64,000 nucleotides of DNA. Origin: Gilvimarinus japonicus. Lineage in GTDB: Bacteria; Pseudomonadota; Gammaproteobacteria; Pseudomonadales; Cellvibrionaceae. Where the stretch lies: NCBI RefSeq assembly GCF_042847215.1, contig NZ_AP031500.1, forward strand, positions 1,426,001 to 1,490,000, in the 5' to 3' direction. The notes beneath the pieces were generated by a model. It saw nothing but the letters and a program-made list of their open reading frames with translations. It searched no databases and was not told the origin of the DNA. Below, piece after piece: positions 35,314 to 44,511 of this stretch; positions within the stretch are counted from its first letter, which is position 1; every line of letters starts with the position of its first letter. The position numbers and the translations under genes are program-made.

Positions 35314-36903
35314 GTGAGCACATCCAAGACAATTCAAGTGACTATATTCGCTGCAGCCATCGCCGTGATTTGCTCGGGGGCCACCGCTCAGGATGCGGCC
35401 CTCTACGAGCGCCACACGCTGTCCGATGCCTTGGTGTTTGAATCGAAAGACATTGTGGGGCTGGAAACTGAAGTAGACATGATAATCACGGGCCCGGAAG
35501 GTTTTCACCTGCGCAAGAGCTTTGAAGCTGGTGAGCGGATCGAGTTTATCCCAACCGTCATGGCTCAAGATGGGCTGCCCGATGGCACCTATCGCTATGA
35601 GCTGCGGGTCATGGGCAGTCACGGTTTGTCGTCTGACCGCAACAGTACCCAACCGGTAAGGACCGAACCGCTTCAGGGCGGATTTGGCGCGTTCTCGGTT
35701 CGCGGCGGCCAGATCGTTTCGTCGAATCTCGCAGAAGTGTCTCACAGTGGTTCAAATTTACTAGCCACGAACGGAGCCAGCGAGCAAACCGTTGAATACG
35801 GAGCTACTCAAGAGCAGACGTTTGTCCAAGATGTCGAGATCCAGGGCAGCTTGTGCGTCGGTACGGACTGCGCTAGCAGCGAAAACTTCGGTTTCGACAC
35901 CATTCGGATAAAGGAAAACAACACCCGGATCAAGTTCGACGACACCAGTACCTCGGGAAGTTTCCCGAACCACGACTGGCAACTAACAGCGAACGATAGC
36001 GCCAATGGTGGCCTGAATAGGTTTTCGATCGAAGACATAACGGCGGCGAGCATTCCGTTCACAGTCGAGGGGTCAGCCCCCAGCAACTCGTTGTACATCG
36101 ACGATAGTGGCAGAGTCGGCTTCGGCACCAGCGCCCCCGTCGTAGAAGCCCATATGGCGGACGGCGATTCGCCTACCTTGCGACTTGAGCAGGATGGCAG
36201 CTCTGGCTTTACCGCGCAGACCTGGGATGTCGCTGGTAACGAAGCCAATTTTTTCATCCGGGATGTGACCAACGGCAGCAAGCTGCCGTTCCGGATCAAG
36301 CCGGGAGCGCCGTCCGATTCGATTTTTATTGCGGCCAATGGCGACGTGGGGGTTGGGACCAACGCACCAGCGGGTGCGATGCACATTAAACGGAGTGGAA
36401 ATGTGATCCCGTTAATTGAAAGTACGGACAACAATGCTGTCCAGTTGCGCTTTAAGTCGGACTCCACCAATCGTCGTTTTCTTGCCGTCAACAGCGACAA
36501 CCAGGCGGAGAGCCAAATTGTATTCGGTGATGGGCTTATCCAATTCCTAGGGCAAACGGCTAACGATAATCTGATGGAGGTCGATGCAACAAGCCTGCGC
36601 GTCAACGGCGCAATCGTGTCTAATGGCATGACGCTCAATGTGCCTGATTACGTATTCGAGGACGATTACGTCCTGATGAGCATTCAGGAGCTCAAAACTT
36701 TTATAGATAAAAACAGTCACCTGCCAAACGTACCCTCTGCACGTGACGTCAATGAAAATGGGCTCAACCATACTGAATTCCAGCTCCGTCTACTGGAAAA
36801 GATCGAGGAGCTGACGCTGTATACGATCCAGCAGCAGGAGTTGATTGAGCGGCAGGGCGAAGCAATTGAGCGGCTCGAAAAACGTCTGGGCGAGCTGAAT
36901 TGA
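35314..36903 (+). CDS. secreted tail-fibre-like (endosialidase-chaperone-type) surface protein
   Basis: 529 residues with a GTG start. A signal peptide ends near residue 25 (ICSGATA-QD). An N-terminal beta domain is followed by a fibre-like middle with repeated strands such as LYIDDSGRVGFGTSAPVVEA and IFIAANGDVGVGTNAPAGAM, the GxVGIGTxxP pattern of trimeric tail spikes. The C-terminus reads YVLMSIQELKTFIDKNSHLP and ends in a long coiled coil (LLEKIEELTLYTIQQQELIE), as in S74/intramolecular-chaperone proteins; a clear catalytic Ser-Lys dyad was not identified. The segment NRRFLAVNSDNQ..SQIVF is shared with the 46143 gene, so the two are paralogues. Probably an exported fibre. Confidence 0.75.
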   Translation: MSTSKTIQVTIFAAAIAVICSGATAQDAALYERHTLSDALVFESKDIVGLETEVDMIITGPEGFHLRKSFEAGERIEFIPTVMAQDGLPDGTYRYELRVMGSHGLSSDRNSTQPVRTEPLQGGFGAFSVRGGQIVSSNLAEVSHSGSNLLATNGASEQTVEYGATQEQTFVQDVEIQGSLCVGTDCASSENFGFDTIRIKENNTRIKFDDTSTSGSFPNHDWQLTANDSANGGLNRFSIEDITAASIPFTVEGSAPSNSLYIDDSGRVGFGTSAPVVEAHMADGDSPTLRLEQDGSSGFTAQTWDVAGNEANFFIRDVTNGSKLPFRIKPGAPSDSIFIAANGDVGVGTNAPAGAMHIKRSGNVIPLIESTDNNAVQLRFKSDSTNRRFLAVNSDNQAESQIVFGDGLIQFLGQTANDNLMEVDATSLRVNGAIVSNGMTLNVPDYVFEDDYVLMSIQELKTFIDKNSHLPNVPSARDVNENGLNHTEFQLRLLEKIEELTLYTIQQQELIERQGEAIERLEKRLGELN

Positions 36904-37413
36904 AGTAGTACTTAGTTCGATGCATTGACGGATATTTGCTGGCTCGCCGCTTCCTGAGGTGAGCTGGCAGCTACCGCACGTTTCGACGCAGAAGCTCTGT
37001 CAGCGGATCTGCTTCTTCCTGTCCGTAAGCTCCCTTGTCAAGTAAGCAACCTATAATATAATTTGAATGCTCGGTTTCCAAAGCTCTGTGGTGAACGCTG
37101 GCGCAGCTCTTTCACCCGCTGCTTCCCCTCCCCTCGGGCGCAGTGCGGCAAAGCTTGCAGGCGTAGTAGCTACTTCGCTAGACGCGCATTACCCGTGGCA
37201 CAGAACAGAGTTGTCGAATAATGCGCCTACTCCCTGTCGATATGCCAGTATCTCGCGTCAATCTTTTCTCCTGCTACTAGCTACTCTAGCGCCGCAGTTG
37301 GGCCGTTCATAGTCACTGGGTCCAGAGTCTGTCGACACCTGCTTTCTGAGGCTGAGTATCGAGGCTTTGATGCCAAAGCCGTGCGCGTAAATCAGAGGCC
37401 CTCAGGGCTGGCA
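36904..37413. other. intergenic region before the IS3 remnant
   Basis: 510 bp without a recognisable gene. Base composition changes from GC-rich to mixed along the stretch, which marks the left edge of the accessory island. An open frame at 37067-37312 is Ser/Ala/Pro-rich with no domain, and I treat it as chance. Confidence 0.45.
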
Positions 37414-37906
37414 CCAAAGACAGCGAAGCTATTCAAGATCACAACGGGTAACGATCATGTGAAGCCTGTGACACTGAACCTTCTGGGGTAGGGTTTCAGC
37501 GCGGAGCACCCTGGCCAGATATGAGTAGACGATATCGCCTACCTTTATACAGGCAGGGTGGCTATACTTAGTCGTGATTATAGGCATGTGCTCTCGGTCT
37601 ATAAGTGAGCGCATGAATGTGGAAGCCAAAATGCATTAAACCTATGCCGCCAAACGTCTGTAAGTTACGGTTTGATGCAAAGCATGATCCGAAAAGATAA
37701 TTGTTGGGGTAATGCTTGTGTCGAGAGTTTTTCCAATCGGTGAAAGTGGAGTCCATATTGGCGAGCCTTTACCAAGTAGAAAAAACATGCATAAGTGGGT
37801 TTTCGAGTATGTCGAAGTTGACTACAATCGAGCTTCGAGCCACAGAGCTTTAAGATTTTCCACCCCCGAGTTGTTCGAACAAAAAAATTGCACATCGAGT
37901 GTCTAG
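37414..37906 (+). pseudogene. IS3-family transposase (OrfB) pseudogene
   Basis: A decayed DDE transposase that must be read across frames. From 37414 one frame reads PKTAKLFKITTGNDHVKPVT, then NLL, a stop, and FSAEHPGQ, a further stop and DDIAYLY. After a shift, GWLYLVVIIG and SISERMNVEA. Another frame has YGLMQSMIRKDNCWGNAC followed by VESFF. After a last shift comes FEYVEVDYNRASSHRALRF and a stop at 37904-37906. These match in order the KxTT...HxxPVAxNLL, TDITYI, GWLYLAVVID, GNCWDNAxxESFF and FEYIExFYNRxRRHSALGY blocks of IS3-family OrfB. Parts including the DxG block are lost. No terminal repeats were identified. It sits 57 bp before the AT-rich gene run. Confidence 0.8.
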
Positions 37907-37962
37907 TTTTCTGGTGGAGATTACTCCATGAAAAATGTTAACCCATCAATAGAAGAATTGAA

Positions 37963-38655
37963 ATGAGAGAATTTATTATTATAACAGGCATGCATCGAAG
38001 TGGAACTAGTTGCTTGGCAGGGAGTTTAGAGGCAAGAGGGTTGTACCTTGGTGATGTTGTCAATTATGCTCCTTTCAATAAAAAAGGTAATAAAGAAAAT
38101 AAACAGATATATCAATTCCATGAAAAAGTTTTTAACTCTAAAGGAGCTTCTTGGGATTCTCCTTGTTATGTTGAATGCTTCTCGAATAAAGAAAAAGATG
38201 AGCTGATGGCAATACTAAGCAAGTATGGTGATGAGCCTGTGGTAGGGATAAAAGACCCGAGAATACTGTTTTTTATAGGAGCGTGGGAAGAGTTTTTGGG
38301 TGATCAAGTTACATTTAAATATATTGCTTCTTTTCGTTACCCATACAAAGTAGCTAAATCATTAGAGCATAGAAATAAGTTTGAGTTGGAAGACAGTGTA
38401 AAGTTATGGGAAGAATATAATACTGCTTTGCTTAAGCTAATTGAAAGGCGTCCAGTGTTGCTGGTTAATTTTGACTTGCCTTCAGACTCGTATGTTATAA
38501 AAATTGATAATGTTTCGCTTAAACTTGGGTTGAACGATAAGCCTAACGAAGAGTTTTTTACGAAAGAGTTGGTTAATCAAACTGAAGGGTCGAATTTTGA
38601 GTCGTTGTCTGATCCCGTGATTTATGAAAAGTTGTTAAGCTTGCATGATGAGTGA
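37963..38655 (+). CDS. sulfotransferase family protein
   Basis: 230 residues. The N-terminus IIITGMHRSGTSCLAGSLEA is the classical PAPS 5'-phosphosulfate loop, and YIASFRYPYKVAKSLEHR is the 3'-phosphate strand. VVGIKDPRILFF is the usual middle strand. It is shorter than the family's 250-300 residues but ends naturally. It has the AT-rich base use of the four genes at 37963-42091, unlike the GC-rich flanks, so it was probably acquired. A 242-bp gap separates it from the next gene. Confidence 0.85.
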   Translation: MREFIIITGMHRSGTSCLAGSLEARGLYLGDVVNYAPFNKKGNKENKQIYQFHEKVFNSKGASWDSPCYVECFSNKEKDELMAILSKYGDEPVVGIKDPRILFFIGAWEEFLGDQVTFKYIASFRYPYKVAKSLEHRNKFELEDSVKLWEEYNTALLKLIERRPVLLVNFDLPSDSYVIKIDNVSLKLGLNDKPNEEFFTKELVNQTEGSNFESLSDPVIYEKLLSLHDE

Positions 38656-38897
38656 AAGTAAATGTTTAATTTCTGTTTGATGTCGAAGAGAAGTTTTTGA
38701 GGTTGAGGAGATGCCAAGGTGAATGATGAGGTTTGGTTAGGTTATTTTTTATGATGTCGGTAGTAGGGATGTTGTATTTTATATTATCAGTCCTCGCTTT
38801 TCAGGGCTGACTATCCAGTTGAGATTTTTTGGTGTTTGTGTTTTGTTGAGTCCTGTGGTTGATGATTCTAATATATAAATAATATAAGGACGGTTCT

Positions 38898-39665
38898 ATG
38901 GTTGATATTGTTCAAGCTGTTAACAGCTGTGATATCGCTGCGTTTAAAGGGGTGGGATCGCAAACCACAAAGTCTGATAAGCGTTCTCTTTTGCTTGTTC
39001 AACAGTTTGTTCGAAGAAAATCAAGTTCATATATTTACCTTGAAATTGGCTCTCATTTGGGAGGAACAATTCTCCCCCATTTTAGAGACCCGCTCTGTGC
39101 GTTAATTTATTCAATTGACAAAAGGCCGTTATCGCAACCTGATGAGCGCTTCAGGGTTTATGAATATGAAGGGAATTCAACGCAACGAATGCTGGATAAT
39201 ATTGCTAAGGCGGAAGGCGGAAAGTCACTAGATAGAATAGTAACCTATGACGCTTGCACAAGCTCGTTGGACAAAGCTGATATAGTGAGCGAGCCGGACT
39301 TATGCTTTATTGATGGAGAGCATACTAACCGAGCAGCATATAGAGACTTTAAGTTTTGCTTGTCTACATGCGGCAATGACGCGTTGATTGTATTTCATGA
39401 TGCCAATCTAATATTTGATGCTATCAAAAAATCGAATGTTTTTCTAAAAAAGAAAAATATCCTATTCTCTGGTCAGCTGCTTCCTGATTCAATCTATGTT
39501 ATTGCGTTGAATAATTCCGCAAATGTGTTTTCGAGCTTTATACAAGGTCAAATAATGAACGAGTCCGACAAGTTCTCCGAGTTTAAAAGAGAGCTGGGTT
39601 CCGTGCGCTCATCGCAGCCGTTAATGATGAAGTGTAAAAACTTTTTAAAGACTTATTTTAAGTAG
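38898..39665 (+). CDS. class I SAM-dependent methyltransferase (Methyltransf_24-like)
   Basis: 255 residues. YIYLEIGSHLGGTILPHF is motif I, the SAM-binding loop. LIYSIDK follows as motif II, and PDLCFIDGEHTNRAAYRDF with VFHDAN are the later strands typical of the family that methylates sugars in glycan loci. RBS AAGGAC lies about 9 nt before the ATG. The C-terminal 40 residues are basic and Ser-rich. Member of the AT-rich island run, between a sulfotransferase and a methyltransferase/glycosyltransferase fusion. Likely modifies a glycan hydroxyl; target unknown. Confidence 0.75.
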   Translation: MVDIVQAVNSCDIAAFKGVGSQTTKSDKRSLLLVQQFVRRKSSSYIYLEIGSHLGGTILPHFRDPLCALIYSIDKRPLSQPDERFRVYEYEGNSTQRMLDNIAKAEGGKSLDRIVTYDACTSSLDKADIVSEPDLCFIDGEHTNRAAYRDFKFCLSTCGNDALIVFHDANLIFDAIKKSNVFLKKKNILFSGQLLPDSIYVIALNNSANVFSSFIQGQIMNESDKFSEFKRELGSVRSSQPLMMKCKNFLKTYFK

Positions 39666-39740
39666 TTGTCTGGCTAGGTCTGTAGTGTTTTGTGCTTATT
39701 TGTTGTGAGGGCTAAGGTTTTTTGAGGTATAAAGGGTGGT

Positions 39741-41381
39741 ATGGCTTCTAACATAAAAGAGAATTACTCAAGCAATAGGTATTTTCCCAGTAAGTCTCGA
39801 CAGGTCACGAGATTTTTAAAAGAGAGTCTCGACTCAGTGCTGACGCTCAGTGAAAGTCAGAAAGAAGATTTTTTTAGTTTTCTGTCTAAGGAGTTTGATC
39901 AGCTGGAGAATACGGAGATTATATCTGAAGATGATTTTGTAAAAATAGAGCAGAATAGTTCTTTGGTTTATTTTTCCAAGCCGATGCCGGATATAATATA
40001 TATCCATATTTTGTGCGGTTATGAAGAATGGTTGAAAAGAAAGTATAGCCTCCCGGGTTTTGTGGAGGTTGAAGAGGGTGATGTTGTTATAGATTGTGGA
40101 GGTTACGTTGGCGGGTTTAGTATAAGTGCACAGAAGATAGCTCGTCAAGTGCACATATTTGAACCTAATGTGAATAACTTTAACGCTTGTTTGAAGAATT
40201 TTAAAGAAAAAAGAAATGTGATTGTTAGTGATCTCGGCTTGTATAATTCCGATGGGGTTGTGAAGTTTCATGTATCGTCGAACAATGTTGAGCATTCAAT
40301 TTTAACGCCTGATAGTGGTGCCGTATTGTCAACAGAGGAAATATCAGTAATTACCCTTAATTCTTATGCCAATAAAAACAATATTGATGCTATCGACTTT
40401 TTAAAGTTAGAGGCTGAAGGTGTGGAGTTGGAGATACTGGACGGTTTAGGAAATATCAGACCAAAAAAAATAGCTGTTGATATAAGTCCAGAGAGAGAGG
40501 GGTGCTCTCCTAAGCTGCATTTTATCTCAAGGTTAAGTAGTTTGGGTTATCAGGTTAAAGTGAGGGGTAATGTTCTTTTTGCTAAGTTGTTTTCAGAAAA
40601 GTTAGCTGTTCAGGAAAAGCCTTTTCCAAATGTCATTTGGTCAATGTGGTATCAGGGCGAAGGGCACGCACCTAAGTTGGTAAAAAAGTGTTTCGAAGGG
40701 TGGCGAAATCTAAATCCAGACTATAATTTCTATGTCTTAGATAAAGCAGATGTCGAGTGTTTGCTTGAGGGTTTTGGTGTCGATGTTGGTGGGATGACGC
40801 TGCAAGCTCTATCTGATGTAGTGAGAGTTGCTTTGCTTAAAAGGTTTGGTGGTGTTTGGGTTGATTCAACGACTTATCCAGTTTCTTCGTTAGAGTCATG
40901 GCTTGAGAAAGATGAGCATCATGATTTTTTTTGTTTTCGGAAAGAAAAATTACTAGATCGAAAAATTGCTTCGTGGTTTATAGCGTCGGCTCCAGGATCG
41001 TATATTATCAATAGCTGGTATGATGAAGTTAAGAGGTTTTGGAGTTGTAGGCGAGATCTTGAGCTTCACGATAATGGAGATTTTATTATTCCGAAAAATC
41101 CAGAACAATCAGTCGCCAAGTCGAAATCTAAAATGTACCCCTACTTTTGGTTTCATTACTTATTTGGATATCTATTGCAAGTGGATGAAGAGTTTCGGAA
41201 GGAATGGGCTAAAACCATTTTTAAGTATGATTCTGCGGCAGTTTCAGTGCAAAAAGGTATGGTTAGAGAGGCTGTTAAGGTGGAGTCTTCTCCTCTTTAT
41301 AAGTTGAATTGGCGTGTAGAGTATGACTCATTCAAGGTGTATTTTGATAAAGTTGCCAATCAGATTGAGTGGCGAGGCTAG
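39741..41381 (+). CDS. FkbM methyltransferase - GT32-like glycosyltransferase fusion
   Basis: 546 residues with two domains. Residues about 100-280 are FkbM-type: GDVVIDCGGYVGGFSISAQK (SAM loop), VHIFEPNVNNFNACLKNF and DFLKLEAEGVELEILDGL. From about 298 a second domain begins PNVIWSMWYQGEGHAPKLVK and has WRNLNPDYNFYVLD, TLQALSDVVRVALLKRFGG and VWVDSTTYP. These match the capsular-synthesis/GT32 (OCH1-like) fold, with the metal site changed to Asp-Ser-Thr. Each half is close to full size, so this is a true fusion. It could add a sugar and methylate it. Part of the AT-rich run; followed by a methyltransferase 5 bp later. Confidence 0.85.
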   Translation: MASNIKENYSSNRYFPSKSRQVTRFLKESLDSVLTLSESQKEDFFSFLSKEFDQLENTEIISEDDFVKIEQNSSLVYFSKPMPDIIYIHILCGYEEWLKRKYSLPGFVEVEEGDVVIDCGGYVGGFSISAQKIARQVHIFEPNVNNFNACLKNFKEKRNVIVSDLGLYNSDGVVKFHVSSNNVEHSILTPDSGAVLSTEEISVITLNSYANKNNIDAIDFLKLEAEGVELEILDGLGNIRPKKIAVDISPEREGCSPKLHFISRLSSLGYQVKVRGNVLFAKLFSEKLAVQEKPFPNVIWSMWYQGEGHAPKLVKKCFEGWRNLNPDYNFYVLDKADVECLLEGFGVDVGGMTLQALSDVVRVALLKRFGGVWVDSTTYPVSSLESWLEKDEHHDFFCFRKEKLLDRKIASWFIASAPGSYIINSWYDEVKRFWSCRRDLELHDNGDFIIPKNPEQSVAKSKSKMYPYFWFHYLFGYLLQVDEEFRKEWAKTIFKYDSAAVSVQKGMVREAVKVESSPLYKLNWRVEYDSFKVYFDKVANQIEWRG

Positions 41382-41386
41382 AGATT

Positions 41387-42091
41387 TTGACAGAAAGTAA
41401 GAAAACAAAAGAAGAGCAGCTGAATGACTTGGGTAGACTGTATCACTCTTACGAGTTGTTTGGTGTAAAAAATACCGCGAATACATTTTTTTCGACCAAT
41501 CAAAAGTGTAAAGAGCCAACAATAGTTTCATATATGCTCTACGCTCTGAGTAAGTTAAAAGTAAATGTTAGTAGCGAAGCTGAATTTATGGAGTTATTTT
41601 GTGCGGATGGTTATTACGCTATGCTTTCTGTTCACTTAGGTTACTCAAGGAGCTATGGGTTGGATAATGGCAAGGCAAAACATTTTGGAAATGCTGAAAA
41701 AATAAAAAAAGTTTTAGAGGTGGAGAACTGTTTTTTTGTTAGGCAGGACGTGAATGATTTAACAGTCCAAAGGCAGTACGATGTCGTCGCTAATATAGGA
41801 GGGTTGTATCATCTAGGTAACCCAGAAGAAGTGCTTGATAAATCATATGCTCTCGCTAAAAACTTTTTAATTGTCCAAAATGTTGTTTCAATGGAATCCA
41901 ATGCAGAAGACTATTTTGTTAGCCCTGCTCCCAATTGGGATTGGGGCTCAAGGTATTCACGAGAATCGTTTGATAAATTGATTTGTAGTAAAAATTGGAA
42001 TGTGATTGATAGCCATTTTAATGAGCTGGAGTCTAATGAGGCATTAAGTGATAGAGGTAGCGTGTATTATTTGATTGCAAAAGAAGATTGA
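41387..42091 (+). CDS. SAM-dependent methyltransferase-like protein
   Basis: 234 residues. I chose TTG at 41387 because GAGG lies 8 nt upstream; a GTG at 41369 would overlap the fusion gene by 13 bp. FMELFCADGYYAMLSVHLGY is the SAM loop (variant Cys-Ala-Asp-Gly), YGLDNG is motif II, and YDVVANIGGLYHLGNPEEVL is the later methyltransferase strand and helix. The C-terminus WDWGSRYSRESFDKLI fits small-molecule methyltransferases. Last plus-strand gene of the AT-rich run, convergent with the GT2 at 42201. Confidence 0.7.
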   Translation: MTESKKTKEEQLNDLGRLYHSYELFGVKNTANTFFSTNQKCKEPTIVSYMLYALSKLKVNVSSEAEFMELFCADGYYAMLSVHLGYSRSYGLDNGKAKHFGNAEKIKKVLEVENCFFVRQDVNDLTVQRQYDVVANIGGLYHLGNPEEVLDKSYALAKNFLIVQNVVSMESNAEDYFVSPAPNWDWGSRYSRESFDKLICSKNWNVIDSHFNELESNEALSDRGSVYYLIAKED

Positions 42092-42200
42092 TGAAGTGTG
42101 ATTTTCCCTATGTGTTGGAATGGTGTTGGCTGTAGTTTTAGAGGGCAATGGCTCTAACACATAGGGGGCTCATGCTCGTTATAGACAGGTGCGTTATCGT

Positions 42201-43115
42201 CTAGCTCGAGCGAGCAACAAACTTCAAGGCATTGCTAGGCATTGTTCCAAAGTACAGGGGCTCCGGCGTACTGGAGCGTTCGTGCGGTTTGCCACAAATT
42301 CGTTCATATTCGGCACGAAATTCATCTCTGGGGTGCTGCTTCATAGGTACGTTAGTTGCCACGCCACCGTGAAATTGATGAAAGACTCCTTCGCCGAGGA
42401 CCAACAGCGGCTCAATACCCGGAGTCGTCATAAGTCGATTGCGAAAATCTTGATTCACCAGCCCTCCGCCTCTTGATGTGAATGCCTCATTGAACCCGCC
42501 GAGACTGGTAAACATCGCCTTCCTTACGCAGATCCAGCTAAATTCACCGGGCACTCCTCCTAAAAACCCTCTGCTAGACGCTTGGGCGAGAACCGATATA
42601 TCAAAAAGCTTTCGGCCGTCCTCTCTCCAGTTTACGGATTCCAACAGCTCGTCTTCAACCGACTGGTTATATCCCGAAAGCATTGAGACGTTCTGCACTT
42701 CTGGACCCAGGTGCCATGACAGAGAAAAAACGGCCGGCTCTGACAGCCACTTTGCAGATGCTAGCGTTTTTGAAACAAGACCGGAGGATGCCATCCGTGC
42801 GCCGTCTACAATAATTGCGACAAATTCCCCTTCCGCGAGGCGAACACCATGATTAACTGCAGTTGCAGGCGAAACCGACTGTGTGTCAAAGTATTCATAG
42901 CGGAAGTGCTCGCCAAATTGCTTAACGAACTGTTCTCCTAGCGGCTTTTTGGATCCATTGTCAATCGCTATTACTTCATACGAGAGGTTCTCGGCGTGTT
43001 CTTGAAATTCCTTGCTCAATGAGAATAGCGTACGACAGGCCTCACGCTGCATCTCATGGAAGATAACGATGATTGAAAGATCGAACTTCTGGGAATGCAC
43101 TTTATCGTTTGACAT
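42201..43115 (-). CDS. family 2 glycosyltransferase-like protein
   Basis: 304 residues. FDLSIIVIFHEMQREACRTL opens a GT-A fold and EVIAIDNGSKKPLGE is the nucleotide-binding strand. VNHGVRLAEGEFVAIIVDGA stands where the DxD is expected, with Val-Asp-Gly-Ala instead, a departure that may affect metal use. GGFNEAFTSRGGGLVNQDF is the acceptor-side acidic loop. No membrane span. Base use is more balanced than in the AT-rich genes to its left. Convergent with 41387-42091. Confidence 0.8.
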   Translation of the reverse strand: MSNDKVHSQKFDLSIIVIFHEMQREACRTLFSLSKEFQEHAENLSYEVIAIDNGSKKPLGEQFVKQFGEHFRYEYFDTQSVSPATAVNHGVRLAEGEFVAIIVDGARMASSGLVSKTLASAKWLSEPAVFSLSWHLGPEVQNVSMLSGYNQSVEDELLESVNWREDGRKLFDISVLAQASSRGFLGGVPGEFSWICVRKAMFTSLGGFNEAFTSRGGGLVNQDFRNRLMTTPGIEPLLVLGEGVFHQFHGGVATNVPMKQHPRDEFRAEYERICGKPHERSSTPEPLYFGTMPSNALKFVARSS

Positions 43116-43494
43116 GAGAGTCCTCGTCCATATTGCTTGCAGATCTGCCCATTTAGGCTGGCTGAGCGAAAATCACCCCGACCCAGATCACCTATTTCTT
43201 TTGCGGGCAATTATATCTTAAAATATTTGCACTGTCGTGTTGTCTAAACTATCCACTTGCACTATTCAAATTTACTTCTGATGCGTCACTGTATTGCTAG
43301 TTCTGCCAGGGCGAGAAAGGTTGGTTGGGGGATTGCAGTGTATTCTCAGCCAACTTCTAACTCCTAATAGTGGCAGCGACAAGAGCTTAGTCGACGACCG
43401 CCATATTCCGGCTACAGAAAGCAATAAGTAAAGGGGCGTGTTCAAGCTCAAATCGACATCCGATCGTTGCATGCGACACGCAAAGACAACTGGA
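43116..43494. other. intergenic region, no gene recognised
   Basis: 379 bp upstream of the leftward GT2 gene and downstream of the leftward exostosin-like gene. No convincing gene, terminator or repeat. An open frame at 43272-43619 on the minus strand overlaps the end of the neighbouring gene and shows no domain. Confidence 0.45.
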
Positions 43495-44460
43495 TCAATA
43501 GCTCTTTGGATAGGTGTTAGTGATTTGCTTCCACCAGTAATCGAGTTGAAGTTTTTCCACGACCTTAAGGCGCATCTCCGGGTTATCGTAGTACGGCGCA
43601 AGCCGTTGAATCCATTCACGCAACTTTTTTTCGCTCAGTGAATGTTCGTCCCACCCATTCACAAATGCTACAGGGAGTTGGGAGTAGGCGTCATCAAGGG
43701 GTGATGACGCGATGATGGGGATTGATCCATGTGCAATAGCGGTCCATGCCTTGGGGGAAGGGTCGATGCCTCCTCCTTGCACACATAGTACGAAAGCATG
43801 CTCCTCAATTAAATTGAGAAATTTGGTTTCGCTCACCTCTTGATTCACTATTGTCACCAGCTCGCTGAACTTTGTCATACTTAGGTTGGTGACCTGCCGT
43901 CGAGTCTCCCACTGTGGGCCGGGTCTTACCCGGTGGCTGCAGAGAGCACGAAGGGGACGGTCTTCAATTGGTACACAAGGCCGGCTTTCAATCGCAGCTG
44001 AGTGACTCTGTGGGCCACTAAAGACATACCCGATCGGGAGTGTCGACATTCTGGGAAGCACTGTATCCCGATTCTCGGCAAACCAGTGAACAAGTCTGTG
44101 GTCCTCAAGGATGCGATAAATTGTTTCTTTTTCATCTGGGCGAAATGCTCTCCATCTCTTATCTATCTGGTTGGGGATGGTTAAATCCTCGGAACCGGTA
44201 ATCAAAATAAACTGACTTTCAATTTTTGGCAAAATATTCTCATAAAAGTACGGAATAGATGCAAAAAAGCCTCGCATTGAGAGGAACACCGTACGAGGAG
44301 AGCGCGAGAGGTCACCATGAACATAAAAGTCACCTGTCTTCTGGTCGCTCATAATGGCCCAGTCGCACTGAGCAGCTATCCCGGTCAGCTTATAAGCCGC
44401 GGCACCAAGATTCTTGGGGAACAATCGAGTGTTATGCATGTGGATAGAGGTTTTTTTCAT
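43495..44460 (-). CDS. exostosin-like (GT47-type) glycosyltransferase
   Basis: 321 residues. The C-terminal half has FVLCVQGGGIDPSPKAWTAI then AHGSIPIIASSPLDDAY, which follows the pattern D-PR-W-E-LxxGCIPII of exostosin-like transferases. LPIGYVFSGPQ and QFILITGSEDLTIP fit the N-terminal GT-B lobe. Predicted soluble. It lies between a sulfotransferase and a GT2 on the same strand, all on the minus strand of the island. Donor unknown; family call by motif likeness only. Confidence 0.65.
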   Translation of the reverse strand: MKKTSIHMHNTRLFPKNLGAAAYKLTGIAAQCDWAIMSDQKTGDFYVHGDLSRSPRTVFLSMRGFFASIPYFYENILPKIESQFILITGSEDLTIPNQIDKRWRAFRPDEKETIYRILEDHRLVHWFAENRDTVLPRMSTLPIGYVFSGPQSHSAAIESRPCVPIEDRPLRALCSHRVRPGPQWETRRQVTNLSMTKFSELVTIVNQEVSETKFLNLIEEHAFVLCVQGGGIDPSPKAWTAIAHGSIPIIASSPLDDAYSQLPVAFVNGWDEHSLSEKKLREWIQRLAPYYDNPEMRLKVVEKLQLDYWWKQITNTYPKSY

Positions 44461-44511
44461 GGCGTTGGTCTATAGTTGAACCCCAGCAATAGTGATTCTT
44501 CACCCCTAACG

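Noticed and set aside
37067..37312. 81-codon open frame before the IS3 remnant.
   Set aside because: Low-complexity Ser/Ala/Pro composition, no ribosome site, no recognisable domain.
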